64,000 nucleotides of DNA, taken from Saccopteryx bilineata (Eukaryota; Chordata; Mammalia; Chiroptera; Emballonuridae). Under the pieces are notes generated by a model that worked only from the letters and a program-made list of their open reading frames with translations, was not told the origin of the DNA and searched no databases. The stretch covers positions 187,343,520 through 187,407,519 of the forward strand of contig NC_089491.1 in NCBI RefSeq assembly GCF_036850765.1. Reading direction: 5' to 3'. A program made the translations under genes and the position numbers. Below, in pieces: positions 45,107-57,854 of the stretch (within the stretch, counting starts at the first letter, position 1; each line of letters starts with the position of its first letter).

Positions 45107-45454
45107 TGTGGGGTAGCTGTGTTATGCTTGCTCACGGGGTTACTGGCTGCAAGCACTTTGCCTGATTAGTGTGTGAGCGCGTGGCAGCGCCACATGTGTA
45201 TGGCCCATATAAGGCTGTGGGTGCTTGCACTCGAGAGAGATAAAGGATTGTGGATGGCAGAGTGCCTGCCCACCACTGTGAGGGGCCATTTTTCTGTTTG
45301 TTTGCCTGAGAGGCGGTTTTCCCTGCCTGTGTGTTTGTCCGCCATTGTGAGACTCCATTAAATGGAATGGCCCAACCCTTTCTGGCTCCGCAGTTTCTCT
45401 ACTGTCTGCCCGAATCCAATGTGGACCTGCCTGGCCTCGGCCACTGGCCTTACA
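45107..45454 (+). mobile_element. ERVL-like solo LTR 4
   Basis: TGTGGGGTAGCTGTGTTATG to CACTGGCCTTACA, plus orientation. It has a TATA box (CATATAAGG, about 45207) and the polyadenylation-type signal ATTAAA (45357). This copy shows promoter layout best and serves as the local reference for the family. Confidence 0.82.
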
Positions 45455-48252
45455 TGGGTGTTAGGGGTACCGTTCTACAACACATCATCTGTACACTGTA
45501 GTGTGTGTTCACTACCTCATGTCAAGGCTCCTTCCATTGCCATTTATCCCCCCAATACCCTGTTCTACCCTTTTTTTTTCCCTTTAATGACATTTACTAT
45601 ACATTTCCTGGAACTTTAAGTATTCAGGTTTGACTGCTTCTCCTTTTCCAGGTGTTACCCTCCTGGAGCAGGGCTACATCTTTTCATTTTATCCCAGGCA
45701 CCAGCCGAAAACCTGGCCATCATCTAGGATACTCCAGTCTCGCTCATTCCTCACTTGGATCAATTGCCACATTATCAACATTGCTTGGGTCTCTTCTTTT
45801 TTCTCCATCCCCACCCCCACCACTATTATTTCAGGGGCCATCATCCCTGCCAGCACATGGCCCCTCTCCAAACTGACAGAGACCTCCACACTGAGGGAGA
45901 AATGGATTATCATGCTGTCATCTGGGCCAAGCACTGTCCCGCTAACTGCACTGATGCTCATCCATCTCCTGACCACCCCATAGATACAAACACCCCCATG
46001 TGGCATTGTGCTAATATGCCAACGTCAGTGCAGTGAAGGAAACAGACTTAGATGTGTCCTCAGGCACATCTTATAGACTTGCCAGGGAGACCGACAATAC
46101 CAGGGAAACAAACCCCTGTCTTCTCACAACTGTGTCATCTTCTAGACTGGGGCTCAGGATGTCCTCTATTAGGAGGGGATGTCTAGGCAGAGAGGAGTGC
46201 AGGGGAGGATTCAGTTGATGGCAAGTTGGAGGAAGACCAGGGCAGAGGGGCCCCACAAAGGCCCCACGGTGGGCACATATTCAGCTTATTTTAGTAAAGC
46301 CTGACTGTGTGAAGCAAGTGGACATATGGACAAGGAGGAGCATGATGGGAGCTGAGGTTGGTGCATAGTTCACAGGAGGTGGTGCAGGATCTGGAACCAG
46401 GAGCGTGGGGCTGAGTATACGGACTCAGGGTCAGACAGCTTGCATTCAGATATGGGGAATTGGCCCTCACTGGTCTGTGATTTGGTGCAAGAGCCTTAAC
46501 CTCGGCAACCTCAGTTTCCATATCTGTGAAAAATGGGGACGGTATGATAATGGGATCTCAACTTGTAGGGTTGCTTGAGGATTACAGGTGTTAAGGTACT
46601 TGAAACATTTAGAACAGTGCCTGCGGAGTGGTAAGCACAGTCTTGAGAACTGAGGGCTTTAAAGCAGACAAGCAATGTGAGGCCTGCTTCAGGTTTTCAG
46701 AGAATATCGGGCTGTCGTGTGCAGAATGTAGGACAAGAGCGGAAGCTGCGAGACCAGCTGGCCAGCTGGTGTAGACTCCAGCTGGGAGTGATGGGGACCG
46801 GCCCAGGGGCAGACTGGAGAGACCCTTGGGGAGAAGGACTAAGGGCACTTGCTCATGGATTTAGGTCGGGTGGGGGTGCAGTGAAGGGAGCTGACTAGGA
46901 TTTGTAGCCCTAGAACCTGGGAGTGTGAAGAGATGGCATTTTGGGGAATTTCTGTAACTTGCCCAGGTCACACAGGGGCGAAGCTGGGATTCAGATCCAG
47001 GTCATCCTGGCATCAGAGGCACAGGCCAGTTTCTTGGGCTCATAGATCTGCTGGTCAGAGGCACCTGGGGAGAGAGCCTGATGAGCCATCTGCTTTCTAT
47101 AGAACTGTGACAGTGACAGAGACTCTGGAGGTGACGTGGTCATCTCTCTGCTTGGAGCCAGCACTGTCTGTTCCGTGCCACACAGAGAGCCACTACCCAA
47201 AATAGCCTGCGAGGCTTTCAGAAAGCCCTTCACAGCTCTTCTGTGACTGACAGCCTGCCTTCTCAGGGGCTCTGGGTAGGGAGGCTCGGAGGTGCCGCTC
47301 CCCTGCCTCTGGGCACAAAGGTTACCATGGGGCTTAAGCACAATTCAATCATTAGCAGATTGGGAGGAATGGCGGAGTTGGCAGGGTAGTGACAGCCCCT
47401 TGCCACTGCTCACAGCTCCAAGGGCACGGCCTGCTTGTCCTCCAGACCTCGGGGTGGGGGGTGGGTGAGAAGCGTCAGCCTGGTGAAGCCCCCACCCAGC
47501 TTTCCCTTTGCAAAACTGAGCGTGACCCTCCCAGCCCACAGGGATTGTGTGCTCCAGAGCTGCAGCACGCAGCCAGGCCGCCGAGGCCTCCGCTGTGCTA
47601 TCTTTCATCCCACATGGGCCCTGTCCCCACGCTCACTGCACTGTGTCCTCTCTCCAGGTTGTCATGACAATTTTCACTGAGAAGTGGTTTCTGGAGCAGG
47701 AGCGGGAAAAGAAATGGGGGAGGAGTGATTGTTAAAATCAGGCCTAGTGTGTCGCAAGGTTTCAGTGGTATTAAAGCATTTTGTAATGGTCTCTCATGGA
47801 AAATGGGATTTCTGTCTTCTCCCAGTGAGCTGCCAGGACTCTGCTGTTACATAGCAGCAAAGCATAGGCCCAGACTCCATTAGATAGTGCTAATTACAGT
47901 GATAATGATAATAATAATTAAATGTGAGTCTCAAAGCCAAGGTCTCCTCTGGCTCAATCCATTGAAGAGAACGGTGTAATTTTTCAGTCAATATAGGCAA
48001 AGTTCGATTTTGGGAGGTGGTCAGTGTTCTCCTGTCAACAGGCTCATTGTCTGCCGCTTTCTCACTGGCCACCTGGCCTTATAGTGTCTTTCTGCCCTTC
48101 CCAGACCTCATAATCTGTCCAGAATGTCTCACCACTGGTCCTTGCAAACAACTCGGTGTGATATGAGAAGCAAAAATCACCCCCTACCCCCACCTCCCAT
48201 GTCACCGATTACTCATTTAGTCTTTCAACAGCTAAGTGGTAACTCAGGGGAA
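45455..48252. other. Longest unique stretch, no gene seen
   Basis: About 2.8 kb of moderately GC-rich sequence (about 46900-47700 highest). It might hold non-coding or regulatory sequence, but I find no exon-like ORF with splice sites, no RNA gene and no repeat that I can name. Confidence 0.45.
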
Positions 48253-48257
48253 GTGAC

Positions 48258-48607
48258 AGCAATGCAGGTAGTCGAGGCCAGGCAGGTTCATATTGGATTC
48301 AGGCAGACTGTACAAAAACTGCAGAGACAAAAAGGTCATTATGTTCAATAAAGTCTCACAACAGCAGACAAGCACACAGGCAGGGGAAACCGTCTCTCAG
48401 GCAAACAAACAGCAAAATGGCCCCTCACAGTGGTGGGCAGGCAGTCCACGCATCTGCAATCCCCCATCTCTCATCTCTCTCCAGCACAAGCATCCACAGC
48501 CTTATACAGGCTATGCACATGTGCCTCTGCCATGTGCTCATGCACCAATCAAGCAAAGTGCTTGCAGCCCATAAAGCCATTAGCAGGTGTCACACAGCTG
48601 CCCCACA
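48258..48607 (-). mobile_element. ERVL-like solo LTR 5
   Basis: A 350-bp LTR with perfect 5-bp target duplications GTGAC (48253-48257 and 48608-48612). The inner end has mutated from TG to AG (AGCAATGCAGG); the outer end GCCCCACA is intact. Confidence 0.87.
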
Positions 48608-48612
48608 GTGAC

Positions 48613-49244
48613 CCTTAGGGGGAACTCACTATGTCCCACAGAAGAGCAGGACCCGTGGCCTAGTACAAACCAGCCATGGTTACAATTACAAACTAAGTAA
48701 GGTTTATATTTTTCCCTTTTTTATCTCATTGCTAAACAAATACATGTTCATCCTAATAAATCTGAAAAATATAAAAAGTTCAAAAAGAAAAATCATCGAC
48801 AATCCTAACACCTGGTTTATCTTACTATGGAGGAAGGAAGGCTTTGACTGATAGTTGCATGACCCTTGTTCACCCAGGCTTGGTAATGGATGTGATCTGG
48901 ACAGGGAGGGTCCAGAGGAGGCCAATCTGGGCACAGCAGTGTCTAGTGGTCCCTATGGGTCACTGTGGATCCCTGTGGGGCTACATCGCACCCACACAGG
49001 GAAGCCTCCACCCAGTCTTGGACTTTGCGCACTGACTTGGGCTTGTTAGATGCTGGACAAAGTGAACACTGTATTTTCCTTGACAGACAGCATCCAACGT
49101 TTCAACCCACTCACCTACTATGTGCTGAGGCATTGTGAGGAGACAGATACAAAGAAGCTATACTCTCTGTTCTTAAGGAACTCATAAACTAGACTGGAGG
49201 CAGACACTAACATCTACTAGTTAGACAGTGTTTAGCAATGTTCT
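48613..49244. other. Intergenic, no gene seen
   Basis: Nothing recognised. Confidence 0.4.
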
Positions 49245-49252
49245 TTGTTTCC

Positions 49253-49504
49253 CAGAGGTAGATTAAGGTCGGTTGAGGCCCCGGGCGCAAAAGGAAATAT
49301 TGGGCCCCTTAAAAAAAAGAGACAGGGAAAATAAAAATACATGTTAACCATATTTTTAAATAAATACAAATATTATGTACTATTAATGTTAAAATTGCAC
49401 ATAACCAAACTTGGTGTCATTAGAAAAATTGTAAAGTGTGTGGGCCCTTCAGAAGTCGGGGCCTGGAGTGTGCATCCGGTGCACCCGCCATTAAATTGCC
49501 TCTG
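49253..49504. mobile_element. hAT-type MITE (252 bp)
   Basis: Perfect 8-bp target duplications TTGTTTCC (49245-49252 and 49505-49512). The ends CAGAGGTAGATTAAGG and, inverted, CAGAGGCAATTTAATGG match at 12-13 of 16 positions. GGCCCC/GGGCCC blocks lie inside both ends. It has no coding capacity. Its ends differ from those of the element at 33808, so it belongs to a different family. Confidence 0.92.
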
Positions 49505-49967
49505 TTGTTTCCACAGATGAGCAGACGGAGGTAGAAATGCAACATGAATGTGAAGGTCTGGATGGAGCATCTTCCAGTTTCAAGATCAACTACCATGTGA
49601 TCTCTGTGGGATCTAGACTCCCAGATGACCCCCAGTGGTCCTCGCCACTGGGTATCTGCACTTTTTTTTCCCAGATATGATTTTTTTTATTAATTTTAAT
49701 GGGGCGACATTGATAAATCAGGGTACATATGTTCAGAGAAAACATCTCTATGTTATTTTGACATTTGATAATGCTGCATTCCCATCACCCAAGGTCCAAT
49801 TGTCTTCCGTCACCTTCTAACTGGTTTTCTTTGTGCCCCTCCCTTCCCTAACACCCTCCCTCTCCTCCCCCCCACCCCATAACCCCCACACTCTTGTCCA
49901 TGTCTCTGAGTCTCATTTTTATGTCCCACCTATGTATGGAATCATATAGTTCTCAGTTTTTTCTGAT

Positions 49968-52900
49968 TTACTTATTTCGCTCAAGTATAATGTTATCAAG
50001 GTCCATCCATGTTGTTGTAAATGATCTGATGTCATCATTTCTTATGACTGAGTAGTATTCCATAGTATATATGCACCAAAGCTTTTTAATCCACTTGTCC
50101 ACTGACAGACACTTGGGCTGTTTCCAGATCTTTGCTATTGTGAACAATGCTGCCATAAACATGGGGGTGCGTTTCTTCTTTTCAAACAGTGCTATGGTAT
50201 TCTTGGGGTATATTCCTAAAAGTGGGATAGCTAGGTCAAAAGGCAGTTCGATTTTTAATTTCTTGAGGAATCTCCATACTGTTTTCCACAGTGGCTACAC
50301 CAGTCTGCATTCCCACCAGCAGTGCAGGAGGATTCCCTTTTCTCCACATTCTGCCAGCACTTATTCTGTGTTGTTTTGTTGATGAGCACCATTCTAACTG
50401 GTGTGAGGTGGTATCTCATTGTGGTTTTAATTTGCATTTCTCTAATGATTAGAGATGTTGAGCATTTTTTCATATGTCTATTGGCCATCTATATGTCCTC
50501 TTTGGAGAAGTGTCTTAATTTCTTTTGCCCATTTTTTGATTGGATTGTTTATCTTCCTGGTATTGAGTTTTACAAGTTGTTTATAAATTTTGGTTATTAA
50601 CCCCTTATCAGACATATTGTCAAATATATTATTCCATTGTGTAGTTTGTCTTTTTATTCTGTTCTTATTGTCTTTAGCTGTGCAGAAGCTTGATAGAGTC
50701 CCATTTTTTAGTTTGATAGAGTCCCATTTGTTTATCCTGTCTTTTATTTCACTTGCCTGTGGAGACAAATCAGCCAATATATTGCCCCAAGAGATGTGAG
50801 AGAGCTTACTGCCTATGTTTTCTTCTAAGATGCTTATGGTTTTACGGCTTACATTTAAGTCTTTTATCCATTTTGAGTTTATTTTTGTGAATGGTGAAAG
50901 TTGGTGGTCTAGTTTCATTTTTTTGCAGGTAGCTATCCAATTTTCCCAACACCATTTGTTGAAGAGGTTTTCTTTATTCCATTGTATGCTCTTACTTCTT
51001 TTCTCAAATATCAGTTGTCCATAAAAGTATGGATTTATTTCTGGGTTCTCTGTTCTGTTCAATTGATCTATATGTCTGTTCTTATGCCAGTACCAGGCTG
51101 TTTTGAGTACAATGGCCTTGTAGTATAACTTGATATTCAGAAGTGTGATGCCTCCCACTTTATTCTTCCTTTTCAAGATTGCTGAGGCTATTCGTGTTCT
51201 CTTTAGGTTCCATATACATTTTTGAAATATGTGTTCTATATCTTTGAAGTAAGTCATTGGTATTTTAATTGGTATTGCATTGAATTTATGAAATTCTTTG
51301 GGTAATATAGACATTTTAATGATGTTTATTATTCCTAACCATGAGCACAGTATATGCTCCCACTTGTTTGTATCTTCCCTGATTTCTTTTATCAATGTTT
51401 TATAATTTTCCAAGCACAAGTCTTTAATCTTCCTGGTTAAATTTACTCCTAGGTACTTTATTTTTTTGGTTGCAGTGCTTCCTTAATTTCTCTTTCTGAC
51501 AGTTCATAGTTATTGTATAAAAATGCCTCTGATTTCTGAGTATTAATTTTATATTCTGTCACCTTGCTGAATTCATTTATCAGATCTAGTAGTTTTTTGA
51601 CTGAGACTTTAGGGTTTTCTGTATATAATATCATATCATTGGCAAATAATGATAGTTTTACTTCATCTTTTCCAATTTGGATGCCTTTTATTTCCTTTTC
51701 TTGTCTGATTGCTGTGGCTAGGACTTCCAGAACTATGTTGAATAAGAGTGGTAAAAGAGGGCACCCCTGCCTTGTTTCTGATCTTAAGAGGATTGCTTTT
51801 CATTTTTTCCCATTGAGTATGATGTTGGCTGTGGGTTTCTCATAGATGGCCTTTGTCATGTTGAGGTATGTTCCCTGTATTCCCACTTTACTGAGAGTTT
51901 TGATCATGAATAGATGCTGGATTTTATGAAATACTTTTTCTGCATCCATCAAAATTATCATGTGGTTTTTCTTCTTCCTTTTGTTTATGTGATGAATCAC
52001 ATTGATTGATTTGCAAATATTGTACCAGCTTTGCCTCCCAAGAATAAATCTCACTTGATCATGGTGTATGATTTTTTTCATATATTGCTGGATCTGGTTT
52101 GCTAATATTTTGTTGAGAATTTTAGCATCTAAATTCATCAGGAATATTGGCCTATAATTTTCTTTTTTTGTGTTGTCTTTGCCTGGTTTTGGAATCAGAA
52201 TTATACTCGCCTCATAAAAGAAGCTTGGAAGTCTTCCTTCCTCTTGAATTTTTTGAAATAGCTTGAGAAGGATAGGAGTTAGTTCTTCTTTGAATATTTG
52301 GTAGAATTCACTTGTGAAGCCATCAGGCCCAGGACTTTTCTTTTATGGGAGTTTTTTTTTATAACTGTTTCAATCTCACTTGTTATAATCGGTCTGTTTA
52401 GGTTTTCTGATTCTTCCAGATTGATTTTTGGAAGATTGTATGTTTCAAGGAATTTGTCCATTTCATCTAGGTTGTCTAGTATTTTGGCATACAGTACTTC
52501 ATAGTATTTTCTTACAATATTTTGTATTTCTGTTGTGTAAGTTGTTATTTCTCCACTTTCTAATTTTATTTATTTGAGTCCTCTCTCTTTTTTCTTGGTG
52601 AGTCTGGTTAGAGGTTCATTGATCTTGTTTACCTTTTCAAAGAACCAGCTCCTGGTTTCATTGATCCTCTCTTGTTTCTTTAGCCCCTATGTCATTTTTT
52701 TTGCTGTGATCTTTATTATTTCCTTTCTTCTACTAGTTCTGGGCTTTACTTGCTGTTCTTTTTCTAGTTCTTTTAGATGCAGGGTCAAGTTGTTTATTTG
52801 AGCTTTTTCTAGCTTCTTGAGCTATGCCTGTAATGCTATGAACGTCCCTGTCAAGACTGCTTTTGCTGTGTCCCATAAGTTTTGAGTTGTTGTGTGCTCG

Positions 52901-53566
52901 TTATCATTCATTTCTAGGAATTTTTAAACTTCTTCTTTGATCTCATTGTTAACCCATTTGTTATTTAATAACATGCTATTTAGTTTCCAAGTGTTTGAGT
53001 ATTTTTCAGTTTTTCTGTTGTGGTTGATTTATAGTTTCATGCCACTGTGATCAGAGAAAGTGCTCGATTTGATTTCAATTTTCTTAAGTTTGTTAGACCA
53101 CTTTTGTGCCTAACATGTGGTCTATCCTAGAGAATGTACCATGAGCACTTGAAAAGAATGTATATTCTGCTGCTTTATGGTGAAAGGTTCTGAAGATGTC
53201 TATTAAATCGAGTTCATCTAGCATGTCCTTTAAGTCTGCTGTTTCTTTGTTAATTTTCTTTCTAGAGGATCTATCTAGTGATATTAGTGGGGTATTGAAA
53301 TCCCCTACTATTATAATATTGCTATTGATCTTGCCTTTAAATACATCAAAGTCTGCTTTATATATTTAGGTGTTCCTAAATTAGGTGTGTGGATATTTAT
53401 AACGGTTATATCTTCCTGTTAGATTGCTCCCTTTATCATTTTGCCATGACCTTCTTTATCTCTTACTATAGTCTTTGTTTTAAAATTCATTTTGTCTGAT
53501 ATAAGTATTGCTACTCCATCTTTTTTTCCATTTCCATTTGTGTGAAATATTTTTTTCCATCCTTTT
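49968..53566 (-). pseudogene. L1 H ORF2 remnant, 3' part
   Basis: Open pieces: 51419-50478 (thumb and C-terminal) and 52138-51800 (RT fingers/palm; HHDQVRFI, then [10 protein letters not shown] in place of AFDKIQ). The palm FADD is altered near 51640: the catalytic context reads LANDMIL. The endonuclease-RT linker has Glu (GAA) where L1 A and B have TAA (about 52660). Many frameshifts; not functional. Confidence 0.85.
53555..53566 (-). repeat. Target-site duplication, left copy, of L1 I
   Basis: TTCCATCCTTTT recurs exactly at 61365-61376. Both copies are L1 H ORF2 sequence, which proves that I inserted into H. Confidence 0.88.
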
Positions 53567-53808
53567 TTTTTATAATTTTAATTTTTAATGGGGTGACATC
53601 AATAAATCAGGATACATATATTCAAAGATAACAAGTCCAGGTTATCTTGTCGTTCAATTATGTTACATACCCACCACCCAAAGTCAGATTGTCCTCTGTC
53701 ACCTTCTATCTTGTTTTCTTTGTGCCCCTCCCCACCCCCTTTCCCTCTCCCATTCCCCCCTCCCCCCCGTAACCACCACACTCTTATCAATGTCTCTTAG
53801 TTTCATTA

Positions 53809-56800
53809 TTACGTCCCACCTACGTATGGAATAATACAGTTCCTGGTTTTTTCTGATTTACTTATTTCGCTTCGTATCATGTTATCAAGATCCCACCATT
53901 TTGCTGTAAATGTTCCGATGTCATCATTTCTTATGGCTGAGTAGTATTCCATAGTGTATATGTGCCACATCTTCTTTATCCAGTCATCTATTGATGGGCT
54001 TTTTGGTTGTTTCCATGTCCTGGCCACTGTGAACAATGCTGCAATAAACATGGGGCTGCATGTGTCTTTACATATCAATGTTTCTGAGTTTTGGGGATAT
54101 ATACCCAGTAGAGGGATTGCTGGGTCATAAGGTAGTTCTATTTTCAGTTTTTTGAGGAACCACCATACTTTCTTCCATAATGGTTGTACTACTTTACATT
54201 CCCACCAACAGTGTATGAGGGTTCCTTTTTCTCCACAGCCTCTCCAACATTTGCTATTACCTGACTTGCTAATAACAGCTAATCGAACGGGTATGAGGTG
54301 GTATCTCATTGCTGTTTTGATTTGCATTTCTCTAATAGCTAAAGAAGATGAGCATCTTTTCATATATCTGTTGGCCATTTGTATTTCTTCCTGGGAGAAG
54401 TGTCTGTTCATATCCTCTTCCCATTTTTTTATTGGATTGTTTGTTTGTTTGTTCTTGAGTTTTATGAGTTCTTTGTATATTTTGGATATTAGGCCCTTAT
54501 CTGAGCTGTTGTTTGAAAATATCATTTCCCATTTAGTTGGCTTTCTGTTTATTTTGTTATCAGTTTCTCTTGCTGAGCAAAAACTTCTTAGTCTGATGTA
54601 GTCCCATTCATTAATTTTTGCCTTCACTTCTCTTGCCATTGGAGTCAAATTCATAAAACGCTCTTTAAAACCCAGGTCCATGAGTTGAGTACCTATGTCT
54701 TCTTCTATGTACTTAATTGTTTCAGGTCTTATGTTTAGATCTTTGATCCATTTTGAGTTAATTTTTGTACAGGGGGAGAGACTGTAGTCCAGTTTCATTC
54801 TTTTCCATGTGGCTTTCCAGTTTTCCCAGCACCACTTATTGAAGAGGCTTTCTTTTCTCCATTGTGTGTTGTTGGCCCCTTTATCAAAAATTATTTGACT
54901 ATATATATGTGGTTTTATTTCTGGACTTTCTATTCTGTTCTATTGGTCTGAGTGTCTATTTTTCTGCCAATACCATGCTGTTTTGATTGTCGTGGCCCTA
55001 TAATAGAGTTTGAAGTCAGGTATTGTAATGCCCCCAGCTTCATTCTTTTTCTTTAGGATTGCTTTGGCTATTCGGGGTTTTTTATAGTTCCATATAAATC
55101 TGATGATTTTTTGCTCTATTTCTTTCAAAAATGTCATTGGAAGTTTGATGGGAATTGCATTAAATTTGTATATTGCTTTGGGTAATATAGCCATCTTGAT
55201 TATATTTATTCTTCCTAGCCAAAAACAAGGTATATTCTTCCATCTCATTATATCTTTTTTGATTTCCCTTAACAATGGTTTATAGTTTTCATTATATACG
55301 TCCTTTACATTTTTTCTTATGTTTATTCCTAAGTATTTTATTTTTTTTGTTGCAATCGTGAAGGGGATTATTCTTTTGAGTTCCTTCTCAGTTGTTTCAT
55401 TGTTGGCATATAGAAAGGCTATTGACTTCTGTATGTTAATTTTGTATCCTGCGACCTTACTGTATTGGCTTATTGTTTCTAGTAGTCTTTTTGTGGATTC
55501 TTTGGGGTTTTCGATGTATAGGATCATATCATCTGCAAAAAGTGATACCTTTACTTCTTCTTTTCCGATATGGTTGCCTTTTATTTCTTTGTCTTGTCTG
55601 ATTGCTCTGGCTAGAACCTCTAGTACCACATTAAATAAGAGTGGAGAGAGTGGACAACCCTGTCTTGTTCCTGATTTAAGGGGGAAAGCCTTCAGTTTAG
55701 TGCCATATAATATGATGTTAGCTGATGGTTTATCATATATGGCCTTTATCATGTTGAAATATTTTCCTTCTATACCCATTTTGTTGAGAGTCTTAAACAT
55801 AAAATTGTGTTGTATTTTATCGAAAGCCTTTTCTGCATCTATTGATAAGATCATGTGGTTTTTGTTCTTTGTTTTGTTGATATGGTGTATTACGTTAACC
55901 GTTTTACGTATGTTGAACCATCCTTGAGATTCTGGGATGAATCCCACTTGATCATGATGTATTATTTTTTTAATATGTTGTTGTATTCGATTTGCTAGTA
56001 TTTTGTTTATTATTTTAGCATCTGTGTTCATTAGAGATATTGGTCTGTAGTTTTCTTTTTTTGTGCCATCCTTGCCTGGTTTTGGGATGAGGGTTATGTT
56101 GGCCTCATAAAATGTGTTTGGAAGTATTGCTTCTTCTTCAATTTTTTGGAAGACTTTGTGTAGAATAGGAACCAAGTCTTCTTTGAATGTTTGATAAAAT
56201 TCGCTGGTATAGCCGTCAGGTCCTGGACTTTTATTTTTGGGGAGGTTTTTAATGGTTTTTTCTATTTCTTCTCTACTGATAGGTCTGTTTAGGCTTTCTG
56301 CTTCTTCTTGACTCAGTCTAGGAAGGTTGTATTTTTCTAGGAATTTATCCATTTCTTCTTGGTTGTTGAATTTAGTGGCATAAAGTTTTTCATAGTATTC
56401 TACAATAATTCTTTGTATATCTACGGTGTCCGTGGTGATTTCTCCTCTTTCATTTTGGATTTTGTTTATATGAGTTCTTTCTCTTTTTTCCTTGGTAAGT
56501 CTTGCCAAGGGTTTGTCAATTTTGTTGATCTTTTCAAAGAACCAGCTCCTTGTTCTATTAATTTTTTCTATAGTTTTTCTGTTCTCTAATTCATTAATTT
56601 CTGCTCTGATTTTTATTATCTCCCTTCTTCGGCTGGTTTTGGGTTGTCTTTGTTCTTCTTTTTCTAGTTCCTTAAGGTGGGAAGTTAAGTGGTTCACTTG
56701 GGCTCTCTCTTGTTTGTTCATATATGCCTGAAATGATATGAACTTCCCTCTTATCACTGTTTTTGCTGCATCCCATAGATTCTGATATGTTGTATTGTCA

Positions 56801-57625
56801 TTTTCATTTGTCTGTATATATCTTTTGATCTCTGCACTTATTTCTTCTTTGACCCATTCATTTTTTAAAAGTATGTTGTTTAGCTTTCACATTTTTGTGG
56901 GATTTTTTCCTCTTTTTTGCAGTTGAATTCTAGTTTCAAGGCTTTATGATCAGAAAATATGCTTGGTACAACTTCAATTTTTCTGAATTTGCTGATGTTG
57001 TTTTTGTGGCCCAACATATGGTCAATTCTTGAAAATGATCCATGTACAGTGGAGAAAAATGTATACTCAGTCACTTTGGGATGAAATGTCCTGTAGATGT
57101 CTATCATATCCAGGTTCTCTAGTGTTTTGTTTAAGGCCACTGTGTCTTTATTGATTCTCTGTTTGAATGACCGATCTAGAGCCGTCAGCGGTGTATTGAA
57201 GTCTCCAAGTATGATTGTGTTTTTGTTTTAAGATCAATAAGTAGCTGTCTTATATATTTTGGTGCTCCTTGGTTTGGTGCATATATATTAAGAATTGTTA
57301 TGTCTTCTTGATTCAGTGTCCCCTTAGCCATTATGAAATGGCCATTTTTGTTTCTGAGTACTTTTCCTGTCTTGTAGTCAGCATTATCCGATATGAGCAC
57401 TGCTACACCTGCTTTTTTTTGGATGTTATTTGCTTGGAGTATTGTTTTCCAGCCTTTCACTTTGAGTTTGTTTTTATCCTTGTTACTTAGATGAGTTTCC
57501 TATAGGCAGCATACAGTTGGATTTTCTTTTTTAATCCATTCTGCTACTCTGTGCCTTTTTATTGGTGAGTTTAATCCGTTTACATTTAGTGTAATTATTG
57601 ATACTTGTGAGTTCCCTATTGCCAT
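53809..57625 (-). pseudogene. L1 I ORF2, broken in the endonuclease and after RT
   Basis: Start MAIGNSQVSII (57623-57625). In the endonuclease a CAG-to-TAG stop lies in the CCLQETH motif (about 57505) and a frameshift near 57190 follows ETSIHR/GDFNTP. RT is open for 605 codons (56757-54940): [41 protein letters not shown]. The C-terminal part is open for 329 codons (54798-53809): [18 protein letters not shown]. One break separates these two near 54800-54940. RT catalytic Asp residues are present. Confidence 0.9.
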
Positions 57626-57854
57626 TTTATATCTTGCTTTCTGTTAGTTTTGTGTCTTGTTTGATCCTTCTCTTTCATTTTTCTATCTTTTGTTTTTATT
57701 TGGTTGTATTCCATACATCTTTCCTCTGTTGCTATCTTTTTTATCTCATGTGCTTCTGTGGTGGTTTTTTCAATGGTGGTTACCTTTGAGTAATAAAAAG
57801 GGTCCCTACCCTGTTCATTGTAGCGAACTATTTTGTGAGTACTTTTGCACTCCA

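Larger units (their letters stand above)
49662..53566 (-). mobile_element. LINE-1 element H, 3' part (split by L1 I)
   Basis: Minus-strand L1 with 3'UTR and most of ORF2; it continues at 61365-62947. Flanks GTATCTGCAC (49652-49661) and GTATCTGCCC (62948-62957) agree at nine of ten bases and define the insertion. The tail reads T-run, 'cccagatatga', T-run. The interrupted ORF2 context resumes exactly across L1 I. Confidence 0.9.

Noticed and set aside
46933..47680. Possible host exons in the GC-richer unique stretch
   Set aside because: No ORF with convincing splice sites on both sides and no known domain; left as unassigned.
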